This document shows, piece after piece, positions 8,913 to 17,489 of a DNA stretch of 64,000 nucleotides. Each line of letters begins with the position of its first letter. Position 1 is the stretch's first letter. The stretch covers positions 124,001 to 188,000 of the forward strand of contig NZ_SISF01000030.1 in the NCBI RefSeq assembly GCF_004310285.1. Reading direction: 5' to 3'. Below the pieces are notes generated by a model that was not told the origin of the DNA, ran no database searches, and saw only the letters and a program-made list of their open reading frames with translations. Position numbers and translations under genes: made by a program. Source of the stretch: Agrobacterium cavarae. Lineage in GTDB: Bacteria; Pseudomonadota; Alphaproteobacteria; Rhizobiales; Rhizobiaceae.

Positions 8913-9400
8913 TGCTGCTGAAATTCATCCACATCGCAGCGATCTCCATCTGGGCCGCGACACTTCTCAGTCTGCCTGCTCTTTACGTCCAGCGCGCCCA
9001 TGTCGGCAATCGACCCGCTCTTTACGCGCTCCAGCGCCTCGTGCGCTTCTGCTACGTCGTCGTCGCCTCGCCAGCGGCCTTCGTCTCGATCCTGACCGGA
9101 ACGGCCCTGATTTTCTTTCAGCACACTTTCACGCTCTGGTTCACCATCAAGCTTGGGCTTATCGGCGTGATGGTGACAGTGCACATCGTCACTGGGCTCG
9201 TTATCATTCGTCTTTTCAACGAGGGAGAGGTCTATCCCGTGTGGCGCTTCATCGGCGCCACCGTGCTGACCGCCGCGACCGTGCTCGGCATCTTTTTCGT
9301 CGTTCTCGCCAAACCGGAGTGGAGCCTCGACATTATCCCGATCGAGGCTGGCGGGTTAAAAGAGATCGCGCGGTCGATCAGTCCTTGGGCGATACCATGA
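8906..9400 (+). CDS. CopD/DUF2269-like integral membrane protein
   Basis: 164 residues with four hydrophobic helices (about 5-25, 45-70, 80-105 and 112-135). Conserved-looking His residues in LLKFIHIAA near the start and VTVHIVTGL in the third helix are reminiscent of CopD/DUF2269 membrane proteins that bind haem or copper. It overlaps ctaG by seven bases and is therefore in the same operon. Its 3' end overlaps the convergent DUF2231 gene by 23 bases. A role in copper or haem handling during oxidase assembly is an inference from position. Confidence 0.7.
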   Translation: MVMLLKFIHIAAISIWAATLLSLPALYVQRAHVGNRPALYALQRLVRFCYVVVASPAAFVSILTGTALIFFQHTFTLWFTIKLGLIGVMVTVHIVTGLVIIRLFNEGEVYPVWRFIGATVLTAATVLGIFFVVLAKPEWSLDIIPIEAGGLKEIARSISPWAIP

Positions 9401-9875
9401 GACCGACGCCATGATCGAAAATCAACTTGCCGCCATGCCAGCCAGCCAGCCCCGTCAACCCCGACGCGATCAGCGACAGGACAAGGCCATGGGGCAGGAC
9501 CTCGATGCTGGAAAAATAGCGACCGCCCCAATTGGCCCCGCAGACCGCAATCAGCGACATGCCAGCCACTGCATGCGCCCAGCTTGCAACACGCGCGCGG
9601 ATGCCTGGAACGAGAAAGAGCTCGGCCGAGCCGATCAAACCGGCCGCAATGGCGCTGAAGAACGCAATGCCCGTCGTCCACAGCCCGACACGCAGCCAGA
9701 ATGGATCAGCGCCCCACCAGTACATGATGTCCGCGCCGAGCGTCCCGAAGACAAGCGCAATCGGGAAATGCACCGTCATTGCATGAAGGGGATGGCCAGC
9801 AACGGCAACGGCCGAACTCGCATCCTTTTCCTCGAGCTTGGAGATGACCGGGTTTTTCTTCGGCGGTGTATCCAA
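9378..9875 (-). CDS. DUF2231 family membrane protein
   Basis: 165 residues, four hydrophobic helices, beginning after a polar N-terminus with GHPLHAMTVHFPIALVFG, the HPLHP-like entry motif of DUF2231. A TTG at 9875 is taken as start because AGGAGA is seven bases upstream and no ATG or GTG fits better. It is transcribed against the cox genes and sits between the CopD-like gene and coxB. Its own EcfG-type promoter candidate lies at 9899-9924. DUF2231 proteins are membrane proteins of unknown function, often near redox genes. Confidence 0.8.
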   Translation of the reverse strand: MDTPPKKNPVISKLEEKDASSAVAVAGHPLHAMTVHFPIALVFGTLGADIMYWWGADPFWLRVGLWTTGIAFFSAIAAGLIGSAELFLVPGIRARVASWAHAVAGMSLIAVCGANWGGRYFSSIEVLPHGLVLSLIASGLTGLAGWHGGKLIFDHGVGLMVSPKD

Positions 9876-9898
9876 AACACGTCTCCTCTTTCTCCGAC

Positions 9899-9924
9899 AA
9901 CCAGCGGGCCCGGGCAGAGGTTCC
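9899..9924 (-). promoter_or_regulatory. EcfG-type promoter candidate (GGAAC-N17-GGTT) for the DUF2231 gene
   Basis: On the minus strand GGAAC is at 9924-9920 and GGTT at 9902-9899, with a 17-base spacer. The distance from the last box to the TTG start at 9875 is 24 bases, the same as for the gene at 17538. The spacer is one longer than in the other candidates, still within the range reported for EcfG-type promoters. It overlaps the probable coxB start region. Confidence 0.5.
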
Positions 9925-9953
9925 GCGCAATCGCGACGACGACCACCCTACCA

Positions 9954-10610
9954 TTGATGCTGGCCGGCTGTTCCGGCGATCTTTCCACACTCGATCCGGC
10001 AGGGCCTGCATCCAGCGCCGTGGCGCAACTGTGGTGGATCATGCTCTTCGGATCGGCCGTCCTATTCGCTCTTGTGCTCGGCCTTTTCTTCCTGAGCCTC
10101 TTCTCTCGAAGGCTGGCGCACGTCCCTGCCTCGCGCTGGATTATTGGCGGCGGGATCATCATGCCCATCCCCGTTTTGACGGCACTTCTGGGTGTAGCCT
10201 TCCTCCAGGGCGAAGCTCTCTTCGGCGCAAGGGCAGATGCACCCGCCGACGTCATTCGCGTCCAGGCCAGCATGTGGAATTGGGATATTCGCTATGGTCC
10301 GGAAAACACCGGTCCTGGTAGTCGCAATATCCTTCACATCCCGGCTGGACAGACAGTCGAGATCGTCGTTTCCAGCACCGACGTGATCCACAGTTTCTGG
10401 GTGCCGCGCCTTGCCGGCAAGATCGATGCTATTCCAGGCCATGAGACGCGCATACGGCTGAAGGCGGACAAGGCCGGCACGTTTGGCGGGATCTGCGCCG
10501 AATATTGCGGCAACGGCCATAGCGCCATGACTTTCAGCGTGATCGCCCATGAACCGGAAGAATACCGGCGGGTGATCGAGACACTTCCAGATGCACAGGG
10601 ATCGACGTGA
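9954..10610 (+). CDS. coxB: cytochrome c oxidase subunit II (lipoprotein); true start uncertain
   Basis: CuA-bearing subunit of a haem-copper oxidase, accepting electrons from cytochrome c. A lipobox-like segment LPLMLAGC opens the sequence, then two transmembrane helices, then a periplasmic cupredoxin domain with DVIHSFWVPRL and the CuA motif CAEYCGNGHSAM. The coordinate given is a TTG at 9954, but a lipoprotein signal should start further upstream in the basic stretch RFRAIA. No ATG, GTG or TTG exists in frame between about 9792 and 9954, so an unusual start (for example an ATC at 9931, nine bases after AGAGG) is possible. The stop overlaps the coxA start by four bases. Confidence 0.85.
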   Translation: MMLAGCSGDLSTLDPAGPASSAVAQLWWIMLFGSAVLFALVLGLFFLSLFSRRLAHVPASRWIIGGGIIMPIPVLTALLGVAFLQGEALFGARADAPADVIRVQASMWNWDIRYGPENTGPGSRNILHIPAGQTVEIVVSSTDVIHSFWVPRLAGKIDAIPGHETRIRLKADKAGTFGGICAEYCGNGHSAMTFSVIAHEPEEYRRVIETLPDAQGST

Positions 10611-13102
10611 CGCAAAAGATTTCACCCATTCGCCTGCATCGGGAACTGGAAGCCGTCTGGGGTACAGGCAAGGGTTGGCGCCGCCTTGCCGCCGTCAATC
10701 ACAACATCATCGGCGCGCGTTTCATGCTCACCGCCCTGGTCTTCTTCGGGATCGGCGGCTTTCTCGGCATGCTGATCCGCACACAACTTGCGACATCCGA
10801 AAGCCGCTTTCTCGATGCGGCAGAGTATGCGCAAGTCTTCACCATGCATGGGACTATCATGATGTTCCTCTTCGCCATCCCGTTTTTCGAGGGATTGGCG
10901 ATCTATCTGCTGCCCAAACTGCTCGGCGCCCGCGACCTCGCCTTTCCGCGTCTCTCCGCTTACGGATACTGGTGCTACCTCTTTGGCGGCAGTATGCTGA
11001 TCATCGCGCTCGTGGCCGGCGTCGCGCCGAATGGCGGCTGGTTCATGTATACGCCGCTCAGTTCCTCCACCTACAGCCCCGGCATCAACGCCGATGTCTG
11101 GTTGCTCGGCATCACCTTCGTCGAGATATCGGCGATGACGGCCGCGATCGAGATTGTCGTGACGATCCTCAAGATGCGCGCGCCCGGCATGTCGCTCGAC
11201 CGGATGCCGATCTTTGCCTGGTACATGCTGGTGGTGGCGGGCATGATGGTGATTGGCTTTCCGCCGCTGATCCTGGGCTCGATCCTGCTGGAAGCGGAAC
11301 GCGCCTTCGGCCTGCCCTTCTTCGACCCGACCCGCGGGGGCGATCCGCTCTTGTGGCAGCACCTGTTTTGGCTGTTCGGCCACCCGGAAGTCTATATCAT
11401 CTTTCTGCCTGCAGCCGGCGTCATCTCCACCATCCTGCCCGTGCTCGCCCGCACGCCGCTTACCGGATACAAGATCATCATCGCCGGCATCCTGTCGATG
11501 GCCTTCCTGTCCTTCGGGCTTTGGGTCCATCACATGTATACGACGGGCATCCCGCATGTGGCCTTGTCGTTCTTCTCCGCGGCGAGTGCCCTCGTTGCTG
11601 TGCCAACGGCAACCCAGATCTTTGCGTGGATCGCAACGCTGAGCCAAGGCCGGCCATCCTTCACCATCCCGATGCTCCACATTTTCGGATTCTTCTTCGT
11701 CTTCGTCATCGGCGGCTTGACCGGCGTGATGCTGGCGATGGTGCCCTTCGATCAGCAGGCGCATGACACGCATTTCGTCGTCGCCCACCTCCACTACGTG
11801 CTTGTCGGCGGCTTCCTGTTCCCGATGCTGGCAGGCGCCTATTACTGGGTGCCTCATATCTCCGGTCGCCAGCCTATTCAGCACATGTCGCACGCAGCCT
11901 TCTGGATGATCTTTATCGGCTTCAACCTGACCTTCTTCACGATGCACCTGACAGGTCTCCTCGGCATGCCGCGCAGGGTCGATACCTACCCGGCGGAGTC
12001 GCCGTGGGAATGGCTGAACCTGATGTCGTCCATCGGCAGCTTCATTATGGCGATGGGCTTCGTACTGGCCGCAATCGATCTCTTTCTGGTGTTTTTCTTT
12101 GGCCGTCCGTTCCGGCGCAATCCCTGGAACGCCAGCACACTTGAATGGGCTATGCCGACACCGCCGCCATCCTACAACTTCGCCGCCCTGCCATCTGTCG
12201 ACACACGGGCAGACAGGCTCGACATCAACCGCCTTGGCTCAAGCCTTGCGGCAGGCGATGGCTATCTCGGCTTCACCCGCAATGGCTGGATGGAAACGCT
12301 CGGGGTAAGCGCCGTTCATGCCAGGCCCAACCAGATCATTATCCTGCCACGCCAAACCTATCTTCCGCTCATCACGGCCCTGGTGACAGGGCTGTTCTTC
12401 GTCTCCCTGCTTGCAAAGCTCTACGTGATAGCGCCCTTGGCGCTTCTGGCGGTGATCGGTCTCTTCCTGAAATGGACGCCGAATGAGGCCGTGCAGACCA
12501 CAGGCAGTGAACTTTACGCGGGCAAGGGGCTGGTCTTGCCACCGCATTTTGAAAGTGGAGATCCCCCGTCGCTCATGGCGATGCGCCTGACATTGCTGGT
12601 CACCGCCACACTCTTCACTTCACTTCTCTTTGGGGGCCTGTTCCTCTGGGTGTCGGCGCCTGGTTGGGAGAACCTTGCCCCCTCTTCCGTTTCATCCCTC
12701 TGGACGCTGTTAGCCTGCGCTGTCGCGATAGCAGCGGCAGTGCTTGGCTCACTGCCCGCGAAAGCTATGCTGCGCACGCCATTCCTGCGCCTTGCAAGCA
12801 TGGCGCTATACGGCATCGCGATGGCGTTGCTCTTGGTGGACCTCGTCAGAACGTATGGAACGGAGTTTCACGCATCGGATGCCGTGATTTACGCCGTCAA
12901 TATTTACGGGCTCATTCACATGGGTATCGGCGGGCTTTTGTCTGCGTTTTGCATCTGGAGAATCCAAACCGGCTACGTCACAGAAAACAGGCTGGTCGAT
13001 CTGCTGATCATGGGACTTTGGAACAGATATGTGGCCGCAACGACTGCGATCGTGGCAGCCTATCCCTATCTTCTGTCGCTTCTGCAGGGTGGAGGAAGCT
13101 GA
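10607..13102 (+). CDS. coxA: cytochrome c oxidase subunit I-III fusion
   Basis: Catalytic subunit of a haem-copper oxygen reductase fused to a subunit III-like C-terminus, 831 residues. All metal ligands are visible: His81 for low-spin haem, HPEVY at 259-263 with the CuB His and the cross-linked Tyr, the CuB pair His308-His309, and His394/His396 for the two haems. Residues from about 590 to 831 hold further hydrophobic helices matching subunit III. GTG start overlapping coxB (GTGA). With ctaG and coxB it forms an alternative terminal oxidase, apparently under an EcfG-type promoter. Confidence 0.92.
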   Translation: MTQKISPIRLHRELEAVWGTGKGWRRLAAVNHNIIGARFMLTALVFFGIGGFLGMLIRTQLATSESRFLDAAEYAQVFTMHGTIMMFLFAIPFFEGLAIYLLPKLLGARDLAFPRLSAYGYWCYLFGGSMLIIALVAGVAPNGGWFMYTPLSSSTYSPGINADVWLLGITFVEISAMTAAIEIVVTILKMRAPGMSLDRMPIFAWYMLVVAGMMVIGFPPLILGSILLEAERAFGLPFFDPTRGGDPLLWQHLFWLFGHPEVYIIFLPAAGVISTILPVLARTPLTGYKIIIAGILSMAFLSFGLWVHHMYTTGIPHVALSFFSAASALVAVPTATQIFAWIATLSQGRPSFTIPMLHIFGFFFVFVIGGLTGVMLAMVPFDQQAHDTHFVVAHLHYVLVGGFLFPMLAGAYYWVPHISGRQPIQHMSHAAFWMIFIGFNLTFFTMHLTGLLGMPRRVDTYPAESPWEWLNLMSSIGSFIMAMGFVLAAIDLFLVFFFGRPFRRNPWNASTLEWAMPTPPPSYNFAALPSVDTRADRLDINRLGSSLAAGDGYLGFTRNGWMETLGVSAVHARPNQIIILPRQTYLPLITALVTGLFFVSLLAKLYVIAPLALLAVIGLFLKWTPNEAVQTTGSELYAGKGLVLPPHFESGDPPSLMAMRLTLLVTATLFTSLLFGGLFLWVSAPGWENLAPSSVSSLWTLLACAVAIAAAVLGSLPAKAMLRTPFLRLASMALYGIAMALLLVDLVRTYGTEFHASDAVIYAVNIYGLIHMGIGGLLSAFCIWRIQTGYVTENRLVDLLIMGLWNRYVAATTAIVAAYPYLLSLLQGGGS

Positions 13103-13434
13103 TGCGATATGCGCTGGCCATCGCCCTTCTGCTGCCCTTCACGGGCTGGAGCCTCGGCTTTCTCCTTCTATATGGCGCTCAGGCCACCGGCTGCTCGCTG
13201 GGATGGCAGGACATGGCGATCGGCCCAATCTCTTCGCTGAGAGCGCTTCTCATTTTATTGTTCGCTGCCACGACCATCATCATAGCGACGACCGTCTTCG
13301 TTGCGCTGAGTTCTGAGAAAATCTCCTCGTCCATGAGCGGAACGATGCTCGCCGTAGCGCGCTACACGGCGGGTGCTGCGCTCTTCAGCACGGCTTACGT
13401 GTTTTCAGGCATTTTATGGCTGGACCTCTGCTGA
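13102..13434 (+). CDS. small membrane protein of the oxidase cluster
   Basis: 110 residues with three hydrophobic helices (about 4-27, 45-68 and 85-106). It starts on an ATG whose first base is the last base of the coxA stop (TGATG), with GGAGGAAG just upstream, so it is translationally coupled. No family recognised with confidence. Position at the end of the oxidase operon suggests an accessory or assembly role. Confidence 0.75.
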   Translation: MRYALAIALLLPFTGWSLGFLLLYGAQATGCSLGWQDMAIGPISSLRALLILLFAATTIIIATTVFVALSSEKISSSMSGTMLAVARYTAGAALFSTAYVFSGILWLDLC

Positions 13435-13562
13435 AGCGTTTTGGCTGACCGCGAATACGAAGAGTCGCGAAGACAGAACTTTTCTTCCGCTCACGCATTC
13501 CCACACTGGTGGCTTGAAAATCTGCGCCATTGCCAAACAACTGTGCCGCGAGAGGAAGCAGA

Positions 13563-14330
13563 ATGACTGAGGAACACGAGAAGCTTGCAGGCCAGAACCA
13601 ATTGATCTCGTTCCTGCCGGATGACATTCGCTCAGAGCTCCTGAGGCGTGCCGTGGCTGTCGATCTGCCTGCCGGCGAAATCCTCATCAAAGCAGGCGAG
13701 AAGATTGAGAAGGTCTTTTTCATCTGTAGCGGCATCGCCTCGGTCCTCGTTCAATCGCGCTCCGGCAAGGTGACGGAATCCGGCATTGTCGGGCGGGAAG
13801 GTTATGTGCCGTCGGGCGCACTGGTCGATGCGGAGACAAGCTTTACGGAAGTCATCATGCAGGTCCCAGGGCAGGCGATGGTTTTGGAGATCACCGCGTT
13901 CCAGGCTCTGCGCAATCGTCATCGAATTCTTGAGCAACTCCTGACCTGCGCATCGCATGCGCTGCGCACTCAGATCGAGTGCACCCTGCTATCCAATACC
14001 ACGCAGCCCGTCAGTCAACGGCTGGCCCGGTGGATTCTCGTCTGCCACAACCGGGTGGACGGCAACCAGCTTCATTTGACCCACGAATTTTTGTCTCTGA
14101 TGCTGGCAGTCCGGCGACCGAGCGTGACAGATGCCCTGCATTTTCTCGAAGGCAGGGGGTTCATTCGCTCCGAAAGAGCCAAGATCACCATTCGCAATCG
14201 GGACGCCCTGGAAGAATATGCCGGCGATATTTACGGCCTGTCCGAGGAAGAGCATGACCGTGTCTTTGCCCGCTTTCGCGCGTCGGCACTTTTGCGCCCT
14301 GCGACGGCCGACACCCGCTCTGCGGGTTGA
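13563..14330 (+). CDS. Crp/Fnr-family transcriptional regulator (paralogue 1)
   Basis: 255 residues. An N-terminal cyclic-nucleotide-binding-like beta-barrel (about 20-135) contains LPAGEILIKAGEKIEKVFFI. The C-terminal winged helix (about 150-220) has THEFLSLMLAVRRPSVTDAL as recognition region. No Fnr-type cysteine cluster is seen, so iron-sulfur oxygen sensing is unlikely. The ATG at 13563 follows AGAGGAAG. It is the last gene of the region starting with the alternative oxidase, after a 128-base gap, and may regulate it (inference). Closely related to the two regulators at 15192 and 16124. Confidence 0.87.
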   Translation: MTEEHEKLAGQNQLISFLPDDIRSELLRRAVAVDLPAGEILIKAGEKIEKVFFICSGIASVLVQSRSGKVTESGIVGREGYVPSGALVDAETSFTEVIMQVPGQAMVLEITAFQALRNRHRILEQLLTCASHALRTQIECTLLSNTTQPVSQRLARWILVCHNRVDGNQLHLTHEFLSLMLAVRRPSVTDALHFLEGRGFIRSERAKITIRNRDALEEYAGDIYGLSEEEHDRVFARFRASALLRPATADTRSAG

Positions 14331-14341
14331 GCAAGAGCGCG

Positions 14342-14371
14342 GGGGCCGCCTCGATTGCGGACGGCCCCTTT
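14342..14371. terminator. hairpin between convergent crp-like and repeat-protein genes
   Basis: GGGGCCG at 14342-14348 pairs with CGGCCCC at 14362-14368 around a 13-base loop. Only a short T-run follows (TTT), so termination strength is uncertain, but the location between the ends of two convergent genes supports the call. Confidence 0.5.
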
Positions 14372-14383
14372 CGCGACTTTGCT

Positions 14384-14986
14384 TTACCGCGAGGCGGTGC
14401 GGATGATCCGACAGAGCTTCACGAGATCTGCCTCATAGCCGCCTTTCATGATATCGACGCAACGCTTTGCCAAACGGAGCTGCTCCGTACGCGACATATC
14501 GTTGTAGGCACGTATGATGCCATTGGCCGGCAGTGACGGGTTGGTGCCGGGGTTGACGGTTCCAGGGTTCGGTCTTCCAGGACCGGTGCCGACACCGATA
14601 CCAAGATCGACGTCAAGGGCTCTCGCGCCTCCGACAGTCGCTCCGACCGAAGCATTCAGTCCCCGGCTTCCGCCGACAGACGCATTCACGTCCGCATTTG
14701 CAATGCTCCGGCCTCCGACCGTCGCACTGGTATTGGCGTTCACGCCTCTGCTTCCACCCACCGAAGCGTTGACGTCTGCGCCAAGGCCACCTCCCGAACG
14801 GCCGCCGACGCTGGCTCCGGCATTGATCCCGCCGCTTCCTCCGACAGAAGCGCCAACACCCAAGCCGCCGCTACCATTGCTGCCGACACTCGCGCTAACT
14901 CCCCCCACACTGACGTCCAAGGCATGCGCATTGATCGGAAGCGCCAGACACGCGCTCACCAACAAAACAGTATTCAGTCTTGTCAT
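14384..14986 (-). CDS. secreted Gly/Ala/Ser-rich repeat protein
   Basis: 200 residues. Residues 1-22 form a clear Sec signal peptide ending at NAHA. Residues 24-125 are imperfect repeats built on (N/G)A(S/T)(V/A)GG(S/R), with at least six units alternating ASVGG and ATVGG. A Pro/Gly linker (about 127-150) leads to a charged C-terminal domain of about 45 residues with two Cys (KRCVDIM and KLCRII). The repeat part resembles low-complexity surface or biofilm proteins, while the C-terminus looks folded. Function unknown. Good ribosome site (GGAGG) before the ATG. Confidence 0.8.
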   Translation of the reverse strand: MTRLNTVLLVSACLALPINAHALDVSVGGVSASVGSNGSGGLGVGASVGGSGGINAGASVGGRSGGGLGADVNASVGGSRGVNANTSATVGGRSIANADVNASVGGSRGLNASVGATVGGARALDVDLGIGVGTGPGRPNPGTVNPGTNPSLPANGIIRAYNDMSRTEQLRLAKRCVDIMKGGYEADLVKLCRIIRTASR

Positions 14987-15191
14987 GATTTTTCCTCCTT
15001 ACACACGATACTCACTCCACATCAGCATCAAAGATGCCATTTAAGAGTGTATATTAGAGGATGCTGCTTTGAAACAAATATGTATAAGCGAGATCTAATA
15101 TAGGAGAAAAATGACGTCACATTTTTGTGAAATCGGCAGTTTGTCTCATTTTGATACAAGTAATTTGCATAGGCGCGAAAGCAATGTGGTA

Positions 15192-15932
15192 CTAAGATAC
15201 TTGCCTTGCGAGTATATCTGTCATTAGGCGATTGTATTCGCTCTCTGCTTGGCCATATGAGCCACCGGCTTCCAACTCCAGCCCTTGCCGATTGATGATG
15301 GTAATCTGCCCCCGAGAGGCCCGTATCAGGCCTTTTCCTTCAAGAATATGAAGCGCGACAGTAACGCCAGGGCGTCTCACTCCAAGAACGAGGGCAAGGA
15401 ACTCGTGGGTCATCGCCACCGTTGCGCCATCGATCCGATCGTGGATCATCAGCAACCAGCGCGCGAGACGTTTGTCGAGTTTTGATAGACCATTGGCGAC
15501 GACCGTCGACGCAGTCTGTGTGAGCAATGTGTGGATGTAGGTCAGAAATACATCACGCAAGGTATCGCTGACTCTCATGGCATCGACGATAGCGGAAGAC
15601 GGAACGGCGATCCCGTAGCCGCCCACTTGAACAAGGGTGCGGTGGGTTGCTTCTGTACTGCCGAGTACGATGGCGGAGCCCGACATGCCTTCACGACCCG
15701 TCAGCCCGACCTCGATGCTTTTTCCACTGGACAGATGACCGATGACGGAAGCGAGACCCGTTTCGAAAAAAATGACCCGTCCGATCGGGACATGCGGCTG
15801 CTCTATCACTTCATGGACGTTAAGCTTGACGATCTGCATGCTCGGCCGCAGCAGTTCGTAGTCATCCGGACGCAGAGCTTTTAACAGTTTATTGCGTACA
15901 GAGTTCTGTTCGGTATCCATTGACGTCGTCAT
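15192..15932 (-). CDS. Crp/Fnr-family transcriptional regulator (paralogue 2)
   Basis: 246 residues. Effector-binding barrel roughly 20-135, long dimerisation helix, then a winged helix with THEFLALVLGVRRPGVTVAL and the conserved tail LEGKGLIRASRGQITIINR. No haem or iron-sulfur ligand motif is apparent. It is divergent from the equally long regulator at 16124; the two share a 191-base AT-rich region. The helix-turn-helix sequences of the three regulators in this region are very similar, pointing to duplication. Target genes unknown. Confidence 0.87.
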   Translation of the reverse strand: MTTSMDTEQNSVRNKLLKALRPDDYELLRPSMQIVKLNVHEVIEQPHVPIGRVIFFETGLASVIGHLSSGKSIEVGLTGREGMSGSAIVLGSTEATHRTLVQVGGYGIAVPSSAIVDAMRVSDTLRDVFLTYIHTLLTQTASTVVANGLSKLDKRLARWLLMIHDRIDGATVAMTHEFLALVLGVRRPGVTVALHILEGKGLIRASRGQITIINRQGLELEAGGSYGQAESEYNRLMTDILARQVS

Positions 15933-16123
15933 TCCCTTCGATCGTCCACAGGACGTTTGAGGGACACTAAACTGTTGAAACCTTTGAGCAATACAATGTC
16001 ATCTACCGTACAGAAATTGACCCACGGCAAACGCCCTATTCATATGATAATTATCTAATTAGTATACAGTGTACCCAGATGGGCTCACGTCATCAAAAGA
16101 TGTTGGTGTTCAGGGAGTTGACG
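15933..16123. promoter_or_regulatory. shared promoter region of two divergent Crp/Fnr-like genes
   Basis: AT-rich interval between two divergent regulator genes, so it must hold both promoters. The 10-base palindrome GATAATTATC at 16046-16055 lies about 70 bases before the right-hand gene and is a possible operator. No EcfG-type GGAAC box was found here. Confidence 0.45.
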
Positions 16124-16864
16124 ATGACATCCGCGGGATACCTCATTCGAAACACGCTTCTCAATGCCGCGAGCGAGTCAAGCTTCGGTTCTTTACGCGG
16201 CGCCCTGCAGCAGGTTAACCTCCCCTCAGGAACCGTGCTCATCAGGGCTGGCGAAAAGACCACCCATGTTTTCTTTATCGAGACGGGAATAGCGTCAAAC
16301 CTTCTCAGAATGACGGACGGACGTGATGTAGAGATTCTGCAAACCGGCTTTGAAGGATTGATCGGAGGCCATGCGGTCTCAGCGGCAGCCTCCACGCCGT
16401 ACAGGACCGTGATGGCAACGGACGGCGCGGCACTGAGACTGTCAGTCCGTGAGTTCCACGCCGTCGTGAACCACCACCGCACCCTCCAGCAAATGCTAGA
16501 GCGCTACGCCTATTGCCGTGAGCTTCAACTTGCGCAGCTTTCAGTATCCTGTCTCAGCCATCGTTTAAACGTGCGGGTTGCCCGATGGCTGTTGATGTGC
16601 CGCGACCGCATGCCGTCTGGTGTGCTTCCTTTCACCCATGACTTCATTGCGAGCTGTCTCGGAACACGTCGCGCCGGCGTGACAAACGAACTTCATATTC
16701 TGGAGGGGATGCATGCGATAAAGGCGTCCCGAGGAGTGATCGAAATTCGGGATGCGCAGCCTATCAGACGTGTTGCGGGAAACAGCTATGGACTGCCGGA
16801 AAAGGAATATCGACGCCTGATCCTGCCGCTGGCAAAAGCCAGCCGCAAGATCAGCGTCAACTGA
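16124..16864 (+). CDS. Crp/Fnr-family transcriptional regulator (paralogue 3)
   Basis: 246 residues, the same length as the divergent paralogue. Barrel domain with LPSGTVLIRAGEKTTHVFFI and a winged helix with THDFIASCLGTRRAGVTNEL. The recognition helix is the most divergent of the three (Cys and Ala substitutions), so its binding site may differ. The ATG at 16124 is preferred over 16079 because CAGGGA sits seven to eight bases upstream. It converges closely on the DUF4142 gene, with 16 bases between stops. Confidence 0.86.
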   Translation: MTSAGYLIRNTLLNAASESSFGSLRGALQQVNLPSGTVLIRAGEKTTHVFFIETGIASNLLRMTDGRDVEILQTGFEGLIGGHAVSAAASTPYRTVMATDGAALRLSVREFHAVVNHHRTLQQMLERYAYCRELQLAQLSVSCLSHRLNVRVARWLLMCRDRMPSGVLPFTHDFIASCLGTRRAGVTNELHILEGMHAIKASRGVIEIRDAQPIRRVAGNSYGLPEKEYRRLILPLAKASRKISVN

Positions 16865-16880
16865 AGCCGAGGGTGTCTCT

Positions 16881-17411
16881 CTACTTCTGCATTCCCTTGA
16901 CCATCTCAAGGTGATGCTGAAGGGCTGGAAGCGTGCTCGCCGCCCAGGTCTTCAACTCACCATGATCGCCGCCTTCGGAATAACGCTTGAACAGGTCGAC
17001 AGCATTCTCATGCGCCGTCACCTGATCATCGATATACTGCTCATCAAATTCGGCACCATTCAGTTCCTTCAAACCTTCCAACATATCCGCTTGTGACGAC
17101 GCGAGCGTCGTTGATGGCGTGGCCTTTACCTTGCCTGACTCAATCATCTGCTTCATTTCCAGCGAGGTCTTTTCGTGATCGTTGATCATCTGCTGGGCAA
17201 AGCCCTTGGTCTTGTCGTTGCCTCTCTGAAGCGCAAGCTTGCTGGACTCGATTTCGAACATATCGCTTGCTGACGCCTGCTGAACGAAATCCTCTGTCGA
17301 CGGCGCCACACCCATGACCGAGTTAATACCCGTCTTCTCGGCCGCGGATTGCGCCGCTGCGGGGCCTGCAATGGCGGCTGTTACGGCGAGTGCTGCAATG
17401 AGAAACTTCAT
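16881..17411 (-). CDS. DUF4142 family periplasmic protein
   Basis: 176 residues with a signal peptide (residues 1-20, ending PAAAQ). The mature part is a four-helix ferritin-like bundle of the DUF4142 type: FVQQASASDMFEIESSKLAL, GFAQQMINDHEKT, ENAVDLFKRY and ALQHHLEMVKGM. The His/Glu positions resemble the metal-less bundle of this family rather than a di-iron site. The ATG at 17411 has AAGGAG nine bases upstream. Expression is likely driven by the EcfG-type promoter at 17443-17467. Related proteins are often stress-induced. Confidence 0.88.
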   Translation of the reverse strand: MKFLIAALAVTAAIAGPAAAQSAAEKTGINSVMGVAPSTEDFVQQASASDMFEIESSKLALQRGNDKTKGFAQQMINDHEKTSLEMKQMIESGKVKATPSTTLASSQADMLEGLKELNGAEFDEQYIDDQVTAHENAVDLFKRYSEGGDHGELKTWAASTLPALQHHLEMVKGMQK

Positions 17412-17442
17412 CTCTTCGATCTCCTTTTGTCGGGACCGCCCT

Positions 17443-17467
17443 AACCGTAACTGCCACGGCATGTTCC
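17443..17467 (-). promoter_or_regulatory. EcfG-type promoter candidate (GGAAC-N16-GGTT) for the DUF4142 gene
   Basis: On the minus strand GGAAC occupies 17467-17463 and GGTT 17446-17443, separated by 16 bases. The DUF4142 start codon is 32 bases further on. It is back to back with a second identical-format box on the plus strand at 17490. Confidence 0.65.
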
Positions 17468-17489
17468 CCGATTGGAAAAGGCAAACTGC

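Noticed and set aside
9411..9953. Open reading frame continuous with coxB on its 5' side
   Set aside because: This part is antisense to the DUF2231 gene, shows low-complexity shadow composition and has no ribosome site; only the coxB part carries oxidase motifs.
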